From the NCBI GenBank assembly GCA_021521415.1, contig JAIQDT010003558.1, positions 207,409 to 271,408 of the forward strand: DNA of 64,000 bases, read 5' to 3'. Source of the DNA: Bidens hawaiensis (Eukaryota > Streptophyta > Magnoliopsida > Asterales > Asteraceae). The position numbers were made by a program, and so were the translations under genes. The notes below the pieces were generated by a model. The model made no database searches, was not told where the DNA came from, and saw only the letters and a program-made list of their open reading frames with translations. Positions 1-10,256 of the stretch are shown here, piece by piece. Position 1 is the first letter of the stretch; each line of letters starts with the position of its first letter.

Positions 1-3000
1 CAAGATCTTCTTCACGCTGGAATTATACGAGAAATTAAGTACCAAACGTGGGCGGCAAACCCAATAATTGTTCCGAAAAGCAACGGAACGTGGAGGATGT
101 GTATAGATTATAAAGACTTGAACAAGGCATGTCCGAAAGATTGTTACCCGCTTCCGGATATCGACTTAAAAGTAGATGATGTGGCCCCATTTAAATTCAA
201 GTGCTTCCTCGATGTCTACAAAGGGTATCACCAGATTCATATGGCAGCTGGCGACGAGGACAAGACAGCATTCCGAACTGACCAAGGAACATTCTGTTAC
301 AGAATGATGCATTTCGGATTAAAGAACACGGGGGCCACATATCAACGACTGATGGATCATGATCTCAAAAGTCAAATAAGCCGTAATCTCGAAGTCTATA
401 TGGACGATTTGGTAATCAAAAGCATTGAAGAGGATCAGATGTTAAGAGATATTGAAGAGACCTTTGAAACACTAAGAAGCATCAATATGAAGTTGAATCC
501 GGCTAAGTGTTCATTTGGCATGGAACAGGGTAAATTCCTTGGAGTCATAGTAACATGCGTGGGCTTTAAAGCCAACCCTGATAAGGTCCAGGCTATAGCC
601 CGCATGCCTTCACCCTCTTCCCTCAAAGAGGTTCAAACACTTAATGGAAGATTGTAGCGTTAAACCGATTCTTAGCAAACCACGCGACTAAGTCTCATCC
701 GTTTGTGTCAACACTTAGAAATTGCCTCAAAAAGGCACATTTCAAGTGGACCACGGAGGCTGAAAAAGCATTCTTAGAAGTTAAGAAATGCTTAATGGAG
801 CTTCCTACTCTAACAGCACCATACGCGGGTGAACCTCTGACACTGTATTTATCTGCCTCGAACATTGCCATAGGGGCCGTTCTGTTGAACGGTAGAAAAT
901 ATGTTCAAACTCCAATCTATTACGTCAGTAGAACGCTATCGGACCCAGAAACAAGGTATTCGATGTTGGAAAAGTTGGTTTTGGCATTGGTTTATGCCGC
1001 TAGACGGCTCCGCAAATATTTCCAGGGCCACCCTATTAATGTGTTAACAGGATACAAACTCAAGAACGTGTTGAGTAAACCCGAGTTGTCCCGACGACTG
1101 GCAAAGTGGGCTATTGAATTGGATGAACACTCGATCGAATATAAGCCTAGACCAGCGATCAAGGGGCAGGTACTCGCGTACTTCGTCACGGAAGTTCCGC
1201 AGTACAAAGAGCAAGAATGCCTAATCGAACAACAACCCCAAGCACCTCTGGAACAAGGGCAAGTTTGGTCATTGTTCACGGACGGAGCTTCCAGCAGCGA
1301 AGGGTCAGGTGCAGGTTTAAGGCTAATCAACCCTGAGGGGCATGAATTTACGTACGCCATCAAGTTGGACTTCAAAAGTACCAACAATGAGGCGGAATAC
1401 GAAGCCTTCTTGGCAGGACTGCGGATAGCGAAAAAGCTGGGGGTGAAACATTTGGAGGCTCGGGTGGATTCTATGCTAATTGTGGGACAAATAAACGGAA
1501 CATACGAAGCCAAAAACGATGTCATGGCTTCTTATCTGTCACAAGCAAGGGTTTTGATGCGCCAATTCTCCTCCTTCAATATTGTTCACATTAAAAGAAG
1601 CGAGAACAAATCGGCGGATGTTCTTAGCAAGCTAGCTTCAACGAATTTTGAGCATTTCGCCAAAGATATTCGTGTAGAAGTTCTAGACCATCCATCTGTT
1701 CCACAAAATCAAGTCCTGGTAATTCAAACTGGTGTTGAGTCTTGGATGTCACCCATTATAGCTTACTTATCTTCCGGAGCGCTTCCAGCAGGAAAGCCTT
1801 AGGCTCGGAAGATTAAGCACAAAGCTCTGAATTACCAGTTGAATAACAGTATCTTGTACCGGAGGTCATTTCTTGGTCCGTTATTACGTTGTGTAGACGT
1901 AGAAGATGCAAATTACTTGATCAGAGAAATTCACGAAGGCATTTGCGGACTACACGCGGGACCAAGAATGACAGTTGCAAAGATTATGAACGCAGGGTAT
2001 TATTGGCCCGACATGCACTTAGACGCTGTGCAAGAAATCATAAAGTGTGATTCATGCCAGCGCCATGCCCCCAACACCTTGCGTCCAAAAAACGAACTGA
2101 TTCCAGTAACATCTGCCTGGCCGTTCCAAAAATGGGCTATTGATATCATGGGACCTTTCCCAGAAGCCCTGGGACGAGTCAAGTTCTTGATAGTGGCAAT
2201 TGATTATTTCACCAAGTGGGTGGAAGCCAAACCGGTTGCATCAATCACGGCTTCAAGCGTAAAAAAATTCCTTTGGGAATTCATTGATAGTGGCCATTGA
2301 TTATTTCACCAAGTTGGTGGAAGCCAAACCGGTTGCATCAATCACGGCTTCAAGCGTAAAAAAATTCCTTTGGGAATTCATCATTTGCCGGTTCGGTCTC
2401 CCACAAGAATTGGTAAGTGACAATGGGACCCAATTTGCTGACAGCGGACTACATGAATGGTTGCAAGAACTTCAAATCATTCAAACCTTTACATCCGTAG
2501 CTCATCCGCAGGCAAATGGTCAGGTCGAAAGGACCAACCGAACTATCAAAGAAGGGATCAAGGCAAGGCTAGGGACGAAACGAACGGGTTGGGTGGATGA
2601 ATTGCCCCATGTACTCTGGGCCTTCCGCACTCAAAATAACTCCAGTAATTTGGATACGCCCTTTAGCCTAACCTACGGCACTGAAGCCATGATCCCCGCA
2701 GAAATCGGGATTCGATCCGCAAGGGTTCTACTGATTGATGATAATGATCATGAACTTAGGATGAATCTTGATTTACTGGAAGAAAGAAAAGAATTAGCAT
2801 TGATCCGCAAGCACAATTATAAGCGACAGCTTCAGAATTATTATAACTCGCGGGTCCAGACATGCGAATTCGATGCGGGAGACTTTGTCTTCCGCAATAT
2901 CAAGGCTTCCGGTCAGGAGCCTCCGGGCAAGTTAGCCCCAACTTGGGAAGTTGGATGGGAGTGAAATCCCTCGAACTTGGAACGCAGCACAGCTAAAGAA

Positions 3001-3013
3001 ATGCCATATGTAG
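1..3013 (+). pseudogene. Decayed Tat pol: RT, two RNase H domains, integrase
   Basis: The frame is open from base 1. The reverse transcriptase palm has YMDD at 397-408. The frame breaks at the TAG at 655-657, which looks like a one-base loss, and resumes in frame 3 at 657. The usual RNase H lies around 740-1170, followed by a second RNase H with TDGASS near 1278. An in-frame TAG lies at 1800-1802. The integrase shows an HHCC finger (about 1930-2066) and the three acidic catalytic positions in WAIDIMG, SDNGTQF and QVERTN. A 97-base tandem duplication (2187-2380) shifts the frame inside the catalytic core. A stretch before the C-terminus is missing: an early stop falls at 2962-2964, while the normal-looking tail (motif RTWNAAQLKKC) is read to the TAG at 3011-3013. 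This copy is not functional. Confidence 0.92.
2187..2380 (+). repeat. 97-bp tandem duplication in integrase
   Basis: Bases 2187-2283 are repeated as 2284-2380 with very few differences (for example GGCAATT against GGCCATT). Since 97 is not a multiple of three, the copy shifts the integrase frame. It looks like a local slippage or repair event after insertion. Confidence 0.92.
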
Positions 3014-3299
3014 CAGTTTTATTTTCTCTTTTACTTTGGCCTGCGTGCCCACATAGACTAGAAAGTTTTGCAGTTTCTTTTATTGTAAGAAGGCTTATGC
3101 CCAATATATGAAAATGTCAAGTTAGTTCCATGTTATCTTGGTAAGTTGTAATCTTTTATTGATAAAAACAAAGTTCCGAACAGACACTTATATTATAACA
3201 CATAAGACAAAGTGTACCTGAAGGAAACAAGACTTCTTATTATAGATCAAAAGAGATTACAAAAAGAAGAAAAAGTTACAACAAAAATTTTATATACAT
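3014..3299. other. Spacer between pol and antisense gene A
   Basis: AT-rich, with no reading frame I can support. The 3' ends of the sense pol and of the first antisense gene converge here, so transcripts from both strands would terminate in or near it. Confidence 0.5.
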
Positions 3300-5973
3300 T
3301 TATGGAGCGTCATTATCAGCTTCCTCTTCTTCTTCTTCTTCTTCTTCTTCTTCTTCACCATCAAGATCTAATAGCTCTTTTAGTTGATCTATGGCGTCCT
3401 CCTTATCCGCAAGCTCGGATATCTGCTCCGTCAAAGAAATTTCAAAGAATCAAAGTCCTTTGATTTCTGTTTGAGGACGGCAGTAGTATCCTGGCCAGGT
3501 AGAATATACTCCTCGGGAAGTCTGGACGTTGAACCAAACTGGTAACCCTCCTCAAAACCCAGTTTGCGACCAGCTTGCTGGATGCCTTAAGGAGAACAGC
3601 AACACAGTTCCCAAGCTCATCACTCGCCCGAACATCAACGATGACCTATGAAACAATCACGTATAAATAACCCTAAAAACCCTTAGATTATCTATAATAG
3701 AAAAAAAAGTTACATACCTTGGGGATAGCTTCCGACAATAGCCATTTTGGTCCGCTTTGGCCCGGAAGAGATCCATCTTATGGCCGGCACACTCTAAGGC
3801 CTGCTCTCGGTTCTTGGCATTAAGGTCAGCCAATCGCTTATCCTTAGCCGCCGATTGAGCCAGAAGAGCCTCCACCAGTTTGGCTTGCTCATCCTTCAAT
3901 TTTGCTTGATCATCTAGTTGTTTCTAGAGAGCAGCCTTAGCATCCTCGACAGCAGACCGTGCAACCTTCTCCTCCTCTAGAGCCTGGCGGGCCTCTCGGG
4001 CCTCGTTTATAGCTTTCAGGCCTTCCTCTTTGGCCTCAGTTGCAGATGCCGCCAGCTCATCCCATTTCTTATTCATCGCCAACCAATCCCTGGTTATTTC
4101 CTGATTTGTGGAAATAGTATTCGCCAAGTAATAAGAATTGGAGTTCAGTAATTCTTGGCGAACACTACGGCAACGTCGTTCCCTTTCACCAGGAGGAAGA
4201 CTCTCCCGCAAGTATTCAAAACATAGGTCCACGTCACGAAATGTTGAATCCCGACGTAACGACCAGCGTGGTTGGTGCGGAGTCGGATCTTCCTCCTGAG
4301 GAGCCTGAGAGCTCTGAGCAGCATGAGGGAACATACTCACGCCCCCTTGATCTCTAAAATGATGGACGTTATAAGAAGGTGACATACTGACATGATCAGT
4401 ATGGTCAACCTTCGTGCCCTACAAAGGAGAATCATCCGCCACATCAATGGGCTCTGCAGCACTATTAAGTGGTGGTGGCTGAAGAGAAGTTGAACCCTTC
4501 AAACCTGTAACATCTTCAGAGAGGTTGTCCAGGTTCACTGACAAACATCAACAAAGGGTTAGAAACATTATAATTAAAAACATTTGACAAAGTAAAAAAG
4601 CTCGCTTACCTAACGAAGGATCGTTTGCATCAAGTTCATCCAAACGAGTTTCCAAGACAGCAGGTTTCGCCTTCTTGGACTTCTTCTTAGGGGCGGCCTT
4701 GACAGGATTAACCTTGCGCTTGCCAGCCACCTTCGAAACGTCCGCATCAGCAGTGGGATGTTCACCTTCAGTGGTGACATCATCAGGCTGAGGACGGTCT
4801 TCCCCCGCAGCAGTGTCAACATCATCTTGACCCGCAACTTGGCTAGTAGTAGCTTTCTGCCGGGTAAGACCTGCAGTTGAATCCACAGCTTTGTTAGCAT
4901 CACCCGGAAAACATCCTTCACAGAGTGATGACTCTTCGCTAGAAGAAAAGAGTATGATCACCCGCTGGAAGTAACAACAGTCACAGGTCGGGGTTTCAGA
5001 ATGCCCTCACCTTTTTGGATGCAATCTTTAACGTATGCCTCACCTTTGGCATACATCGCCTCGAAGACTATGGGTTCTGGGCGGAAAGCGGTGGGAAAAA
5101 CAAAATTCGGGTGGGAGCGCTTAAGAAAGGGAGCATCCCTTTCGTCGATTGGGCGGCGCACCATCATTCCCCCCTCATGATCCAACAAGGTGCTGAAGGC
5201 GGAACCCTCACCTGCACGAATAATGAAAAGTCAGAAATCTGAGAAGTATTAAAACAGTAAAAGGAATACTCCCTAAACTTACTCTTGTCAGTCTGTTCGT
5301 AGTACGGTTCCAGCAAGGGAAAAGGCCATAGACGGCTCATCTTCGCACTCACCATCGCCCTCTCGTGGATCGGGCGCATGGGAGTTGGAGTAGCAGTTAA
5401 AGCTTTAAACCAGGAAAGCCTCTCGTGAGCGGAAGCTGGAACCACTGGCATGGTGTCTTCCGCCTTCCGATAGGTCATCGGGAACGGAATAACTTCCTCC
5501 CGGATCCAGAAAAATTTAGGCTTCCAGCCATGAAGGCTGCGGATCCATTCCGTGCCTACGACATTCTTCCTGGTGGAAGCAAAGCTATACCATCCATCGC
5601 GGAATGTCATCTTGTAGAATACGGCAAACATGCCGACAGTTGGTTCGAAATTTCGAACTTGGCAGCAAAATTCGAAGTGTCGAATTCGTAACATCCCAAA
5701 AGGATGAACCTGGGAAATATGAATCCCATAGGTTTTCAAAACTGACTGGAAGAAGTTCATCACCGGAATTCGGAAATTCCCAGTCGTAAAGTGATCCACA
5801 TATAAAGCTATCTTCTTCGGTGGTGGATTGGTGGCAACAGAACCTTCTGCCGGATGTTCTGGTTCCCATTCCGGGGCCAGACCATACACGTTTACGACGT
5901 CCTTAAAATCTTTATCCTTAAGATGTACAACGACATCGTGAATAGTAGGAGTACCTTTCTTTTCTCCAGCCAT
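3300..5973 (-). pseudogene. Antisense gene A, 'putative gypsy-type transposon' family, broken
   Basis: This belongs to the plant family described as 'putative gypsy type transposon' (Pfam Transposase_28; assigned from memory of the pattern). Its molecular function is unknown to me. I place the start at the ATG at 5973, about 110 bases after a TATA box; the frame runs further upstream without support. Exon 1 (5282-5973) carries the domain, with motifs NFRIPV, HPFGMLRIRHFEF and GWKPKFFWI. Exon 2 (4610-5212) is rich in Lys, Ala and Asp; exon 3 is 3718-4537; exon 4 is 3300-3645. Introns of 69, 72 and 72 bases have GT...AG ends. Exon 3 holds in-frame TAGs at 4419-4421 and 3924-3926, and exon 4 appears to have two one-base shifts. 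Exon 3 encodes a coiled coil and the end is a poly-Glu tail from a (TTC)n run at 3321-3357. It is a decayed paralogue of gene B (6487-9014). Confidence 0.75.
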
Positions 5974-6073
5974 TGAATACGAAGAAGAAAGAAATCTCAG
6001 AATAACTCTTTTGCTTTGAAGGTTTGAAAGAAAAAGAGTGAGAAAACAGTAAGAGTTGTATAGAGTCTCAGGC

Positions 6074-6170
6074 GCTATATTTATACTCATCGCAATTAAT
6101 GCGACTGATGGTGTGCCAGAGGAGAGAGAAATCGCGGACCACCCGATGATTGACACGTCAGGCGGGAAAC
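6074..6170 (-). promoter_or_regulatory. Promoter of antisense gene A
   Basis: Read on the minus strand: TTTCCCGC (6162-6169, a perfect E2F-type consensus), TGACGTG (6154-6160, ACGT core), an inverted repeat of ATCGCA/TGCGA type (6089-6105) and a TATA box (about 6076-6085). The same four elements, in the same order and at the same spacing, precede gene B. Binding by E2F or bZIP proteins is inferred from consensus only. Confidence 0.65.
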
Positions 6171-6174
6171 TCAA

Positions 6175-6486
6175 GAAACTGTAGACAGACTGTCAAAGAC
6201 GTCATACATGTCTTGTCAGTTACTCCCAGTAATTTCTCTCCCCGCCACGTCATACAAGTTATCCGACTTTCAAAATTTAAAAATATCTTCTAAAGATATT
6301 TTCTTTAGAACAGTTGGACACTTACAAAAGATGAAAAGTTCTTTCTCATTAAAGATTCAAAAGGAAATATTACAAATATAGAAAGAAAAATTACAAGTTA
6401 TAACATCTAGATCTATTCTAAGGGTTCAAGGTGGTTTTGTCTTCCGGATCCTTCAATGACGTGTCCTCCGAAGAGTCATCATCAGA
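6175..6486. other. Spacer between antisense genes A and B
   Basis: It runs from the upstream side of the gene A promoter to the stop codon of gene B. It contains another CACGTCA at about 6246-6252 and AT-rich sequence. I see no gene. Confidence 0.5.
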
Positions 6487-9014
6487 CTACTCGTCCAAGT
6501 AGACCTTTAACTGTTGCACACCGTCATTAGCGGAAGCAAATTCCGGAAGCATGTCCTGGAGCGGGAAGCGCAGACTATCGTGTTCCTCGACCCGTATCCT
6601 CCGCTCCTGTTTGACATCAAGGCCATGAAGAGGATGATCTTTGAATGAGCGGTTACTTTGAGCATAGTTCATCCCTTCATGAAATCCTATCACACGTCCA
6701 AGGGAAGAAGAAGCAGTCATTACATTAGCAAAGCTGTCAGTAAGCTCCCTGCTTCCCTTGATATGGCGGACGACCTGTAAGGATAAAAATACAAAGTCTT
6801 CAATATCAAAAATAAGAAGTAAGCAATGAACATTCGAAGAGGAAAAGGCTTACAGCATCAACCCCTCGGGTGAGGAACCACTGACGGTCCTGTGACGCAC
6901 GCTCGGCTCGCACTTGCTTTTCGCAAGCTTCCTTCAATCGGCGAGTAGCTGCAGCATTGCGATCTTGCTCACTCTTGAGAGCATTTTCCGCGTCGACCTG
7001 CTTCCATTTAGCAGTATGGGCCGCAACGCGGTGCTCCTCAGCCTCCTTCTTTGCAGCCTCGACGGCTCGGCGAGCTTCCCCCACTTTCTCGCCTAGAGTG
7101 CGCCACTCAAATAAAACCTCTTGGCTACCAGCTAAGGCATTAGCCAGATGGTAGGCTACGTTCGTATGAAGGTCGTGGCGGGAAAGGTCACGTTGATACG
7201 ACATTTCAGCAGGGGGCGCACAATGTTTCATAAAACTCATACAGACCCCAGGGTCAGTAAACCGGGATCCGTTAGTAATGTCCCAGGAAGGGACAAACAA
7301 ATCATGCCTGTCACCCAAGTTCGCGTCCCCATAATAGCGGGAACCTGAGGGTTCTAGGCGAGTTGGGAAAGGTGATGATTGTTGAGGAGGAGTCTCATTA
7401 CTCCTGAAACCCCTTGCATCCACAGGCGGGTCATCCCTTTGTAAATCCGTACCACCCCCAGCCTGGAAAATGTAGTCAAAACGATTATCATTCCCAGACT
7501 GGTTGTTAAGATCGTTCGCCGAAGTGTCAACTGGAGGAGTCGGCACCCTCTCTTCTGTAGTAGTCTCAATTGGAGGAGAGGTCGGCTGATCTTCCATGTT
7601 AATATTACTTGGCGGGGTAGAAGGTGGATCTTCTACCTCTTTTTCTGGAAGAGGAGAATGTTGCCTTTCCATTTGAGAAGTCGGAGTAGGCAACCTCTCA
7701 GACACGTCTTCCGGTAAGATTGATGGATCTACACAAAAATTACACTTAGCTAAACAGTTCAAAATGGCAAAGTATTTCAAAAGCAATACATACCTTCTAC
7801 CGTGTCAATGCGATCGGCAAGACTGTACTGTGGCTTCTTAGGACGATGGGTTTTTCGTTTCTTCTTAGAAGGACCCGCCTCAGAATCCGCAGTCTTGGTA
7901 CCCGCTTGACATGCTTGAAAAGCCAAAAAAGCCGTCTTCTTCTCTAATTCTACAAATAGATGAGAGACAAATCAGGATTTAGGTGTATCGTCATCAGACC
8001 TTCTCTCCTCTTGAGAGGAGGAAAAATCGGAATCATCGCCATCATCATCACTTGATAATAAAGTGGTGATCATCCCATCAGAAGTAATAGTAATAAGCGG
8101 ATGAGGGTTTAGAACATACGCACCTGTCTCAAAGGTGGCGTCCGAGACAATAGGCTCAGCCCGCACCTTCTTTGGAAAAAGGAAACGGGACGTGGTTTTC
8201 TCAAGAATAGGCTGGTCCCCGGCGTCCCGGATGCTGTGTCGGACGCAACCTCTATCCTCAAAAAGGGCATTGAGCATAGAACCTCGACCTGAAAAGATAA
8301 CGAAGTTAATCATAAAAAACTTCAAAGAAGAAGGAAGAATAGTAGGAGTAACTTACGTTCATACAAGTCAACAAAGATAGGCTCCATAAACTCTGAGGCC
8401 CATAAACGGCTCATGCCTACCCACACCAAGGCTTCCTCAGGTAACGCCCGCATCAGCGTTGGTTCCACCATTAGAGTGCGGAATGTAACAACGTCCGGGA
8501 GACGAGAATTAACCGGACGAAGGACCATGGCAACAGGTACCACGTCTTCAGAAATCCAAAAAAATTTGCTACGCCAATTGGCGGACACCTTCTCAACCTC
8601 GTATCCGATACTTCGGTCGGAAAACCCTTGGCAGGTATACCAACCGTCGCGGATGGCAAGACGGTAAAAAACGGGATATCGATCAACATGTGGCACTAAG
8701 TCACGTGCTATACATACGAATTCGTAATGTCGAATTCGCATTACAGTACGTGGATGTAGTTGGGATAAATGAATCCCATAGTCGGTTAACACATTCATAA
8801 AGAACTTCGTCAAGGGAAGACGAAAATTCCCACATGTAAAATAATCGGCATAAACAGCCATTTTACCAGGTGGAGACAAACTGGATATAGAGCCCGGTGA
8901 GGGAAAATACGGTTCCCATTTCGGTGGAATGCCATAAGTCTCTAACAATCGTTCGTATTCCGAGTAGTCCCATGAAATTTCTACCTCGTCGACTTCAGTC
9001 TGAATGTTTGACAT
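6487..9014 (-). CDS. Antisense gene B, 'putative gypsy-type transposon' family, spliced
   Basis: This is the intact-looking paralogue of gene A. I chose the ATG at 9014 (peptide starts MSNIQ), 117 bases after a TATA box, over an upstream ATG. Exon 1 (8357-9014) carries the family domain, with motifs NFRLPL, MRIRHYEF and WRSKFFWI. Intron 1 (8289-8356, 68 bases) interrupts a codon in the same phase and place as in gene A. Exon 2 starts at 8288. Its end is unsure: a phase-1 donor at 8123 joins correctly to exon 3 (7794-7949), but the frame also stays open to about 8000. Exon 4 (6854-7728) is Pro/Thr-rich, then a long Ala/Glu/Arg coiled coil. Exon 5 (6487-6774) ends at TAG. The product would be about 700 residues. 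Its role is unknown; in Tat elements antisense genes of this place are known but poorly understood. Confidence 0.72.
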
Positions 9015-9121
9015 TACAGAAGAATTTAGCAGAGGATGTATGAGAAAATTCAAATCTTTATCAGAAAGGAAAGTAAAGAAGTAGAGAATAAAGGCAATAA
9101 AACTTCAATAAGGAGTTTTCT

Positions 9122-9218
9122 CTTCCTTTTATACCCATCGCAATTAATGCGATGGGATATGAACAGTGGTGAGAGAAATTCGTTGCCTAATCACAAATTG
9201 CCACGTCACGCGGGAAAT
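9122..9218 (-). promoter_or_regulatory. Promoter of antisense gene B
   Basis: On the minus strand: TTTCCCGC (9210-9217), TGACGTG (9202-9208), the inverted repeat ATCGCAATTAATGCGAT (plus-strand reading, 9137-9153) and a TATA box (about 9125-9133). The distance between the E2F-like site and the inverted repeat is the same as in gene A to the base. The promoter lies just inside the 3' LTR and faces away from it. Confidence 0.65.
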
Positions 9219-9434
9219 TCGAAAAAGAGAAAAGCAGCGCAGTCGGGTACAGTGACAGCCGACGTAAAAGTTACATCATCTGTCCACGCGCCTGGGAGTG
9301 GTCAACTTGTCCTTTTTCATGATTATCTATACCAGCAAGAAGATATTTTCTACCTAACTTCAAAATTTTAAAAAACCCCCAAAATACATTAAGTCCAGAA
9401 TTTCACCCGCATAAAGACTTCACACAGAAGAAAC

Positions 9435-9452
9435 ACTGGACTGGGGGACTTA
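9435..9452 (+). other. Polypurine tract of the Tat element
   Basis: A purine-rich run (GGACTGGGGGACT) immediately precedes the 3' LTR. It is the expected primer for plus-strand synthesis during reverse transcription. Confidence 0.7.
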
Positions 9453-10256
9453 TGGAGGCAGGGTACCAAAAAAGACCCAAATACCCTTAAGAAACACCCG
9501 CGGGTCAATCAGAAGTCCCTCATAAGGCACCCGCGGGGCATATAAACCATCCGCGTAACCATTTGAGGAAGAAACACCCTCATAGCACATGCGGAAGCAT
9601 CACAGCATCCTCAAAAGTCATCCGCAAGAAGGAAAATCCTTCCGCGTAAATAACCACGAGGCAATGCTCCAGGACAGCTGTCAATAACCAACTACCTTCT
9701 AGAAGACTTGCCAAGATGCTTTCTTGGGCAATACGTGACCTTCCGGCCAATCAACCAGTAACACCTGGCAAGGTTGTTATAACCGTGCACATGACCAATA
9801 TTGCTCCGTCAACCAATTATAGAGAGACACGTGTCCAAGTTGTTATACATGCACATGCAACGTATAGCCTGAACCTATCGTATAAGGACACGCGTCCAGA
9901 CGGTTATAAGGCATCTTCTAAAGGGACGCTGGCCCAATCACTTCTCTACACCCTTCGGCTATAAATACTCTCTCAATCATTATGATGTATTCATTCACCA
10001 TCACGGTACTCTCTCAATTTACTTAAGTACTTTATCTCCTTATCAAAACTGTACTTTTTCTCACGCCGGAGGGTAGTTACGGGAAGACCCCCCACCTTGT
10101 CCTTCCCGTAACGAGCTCACGGTGTTCTGTTTTGCATGATTCACGTCATTGGACTTTGTGAATTGTATTTATATCGTATTGATGACAACCATACCTTACC
10201 CTGTGGACTCATCGGATCTAGGACCCATTAGTGAAGAGTAGATCCGTGTTTTTTCA
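9453..10256 (+). repeat. 3' LTR of the Tat element
   Basis: It begins TGGAGGCAGGG and ends GTGTTTTTTCA, about 804 bases. Borders were set by alignment by eye with the solo copy at 51509-52306. A TATA box (CTATAAATAC) lies at about 9958-9967, with a likely transcription start shortly after. CCGCGGG-like and CACGTG/ACGCGT-containing short motifs recur upstream of the TATA box. Small frames inside it are not genes. Confidence 0.85.

Larger units (their letters stand above)
1..10256 (+). mobile_element. Tat-type Ty3/gypsy LTR retrotransposon, 3' part
   Basis: The window opens inside pol. In order it holds reverse transcriptase, RNase H, a second RNase H, integrase, two genes on the opposite strand, a polypurine tract and the 3' LTR ending at 10256. 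The second RNase H after the usual one, and antisense genes between pol and the LTR, are known marks of the Tat lineage. The 5' LTR, primer site and gag lie outside the window, so the target duplication cannot be checked. Pol is decayed, so this copy cannot mobilise itself. Confidence 0.9.
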
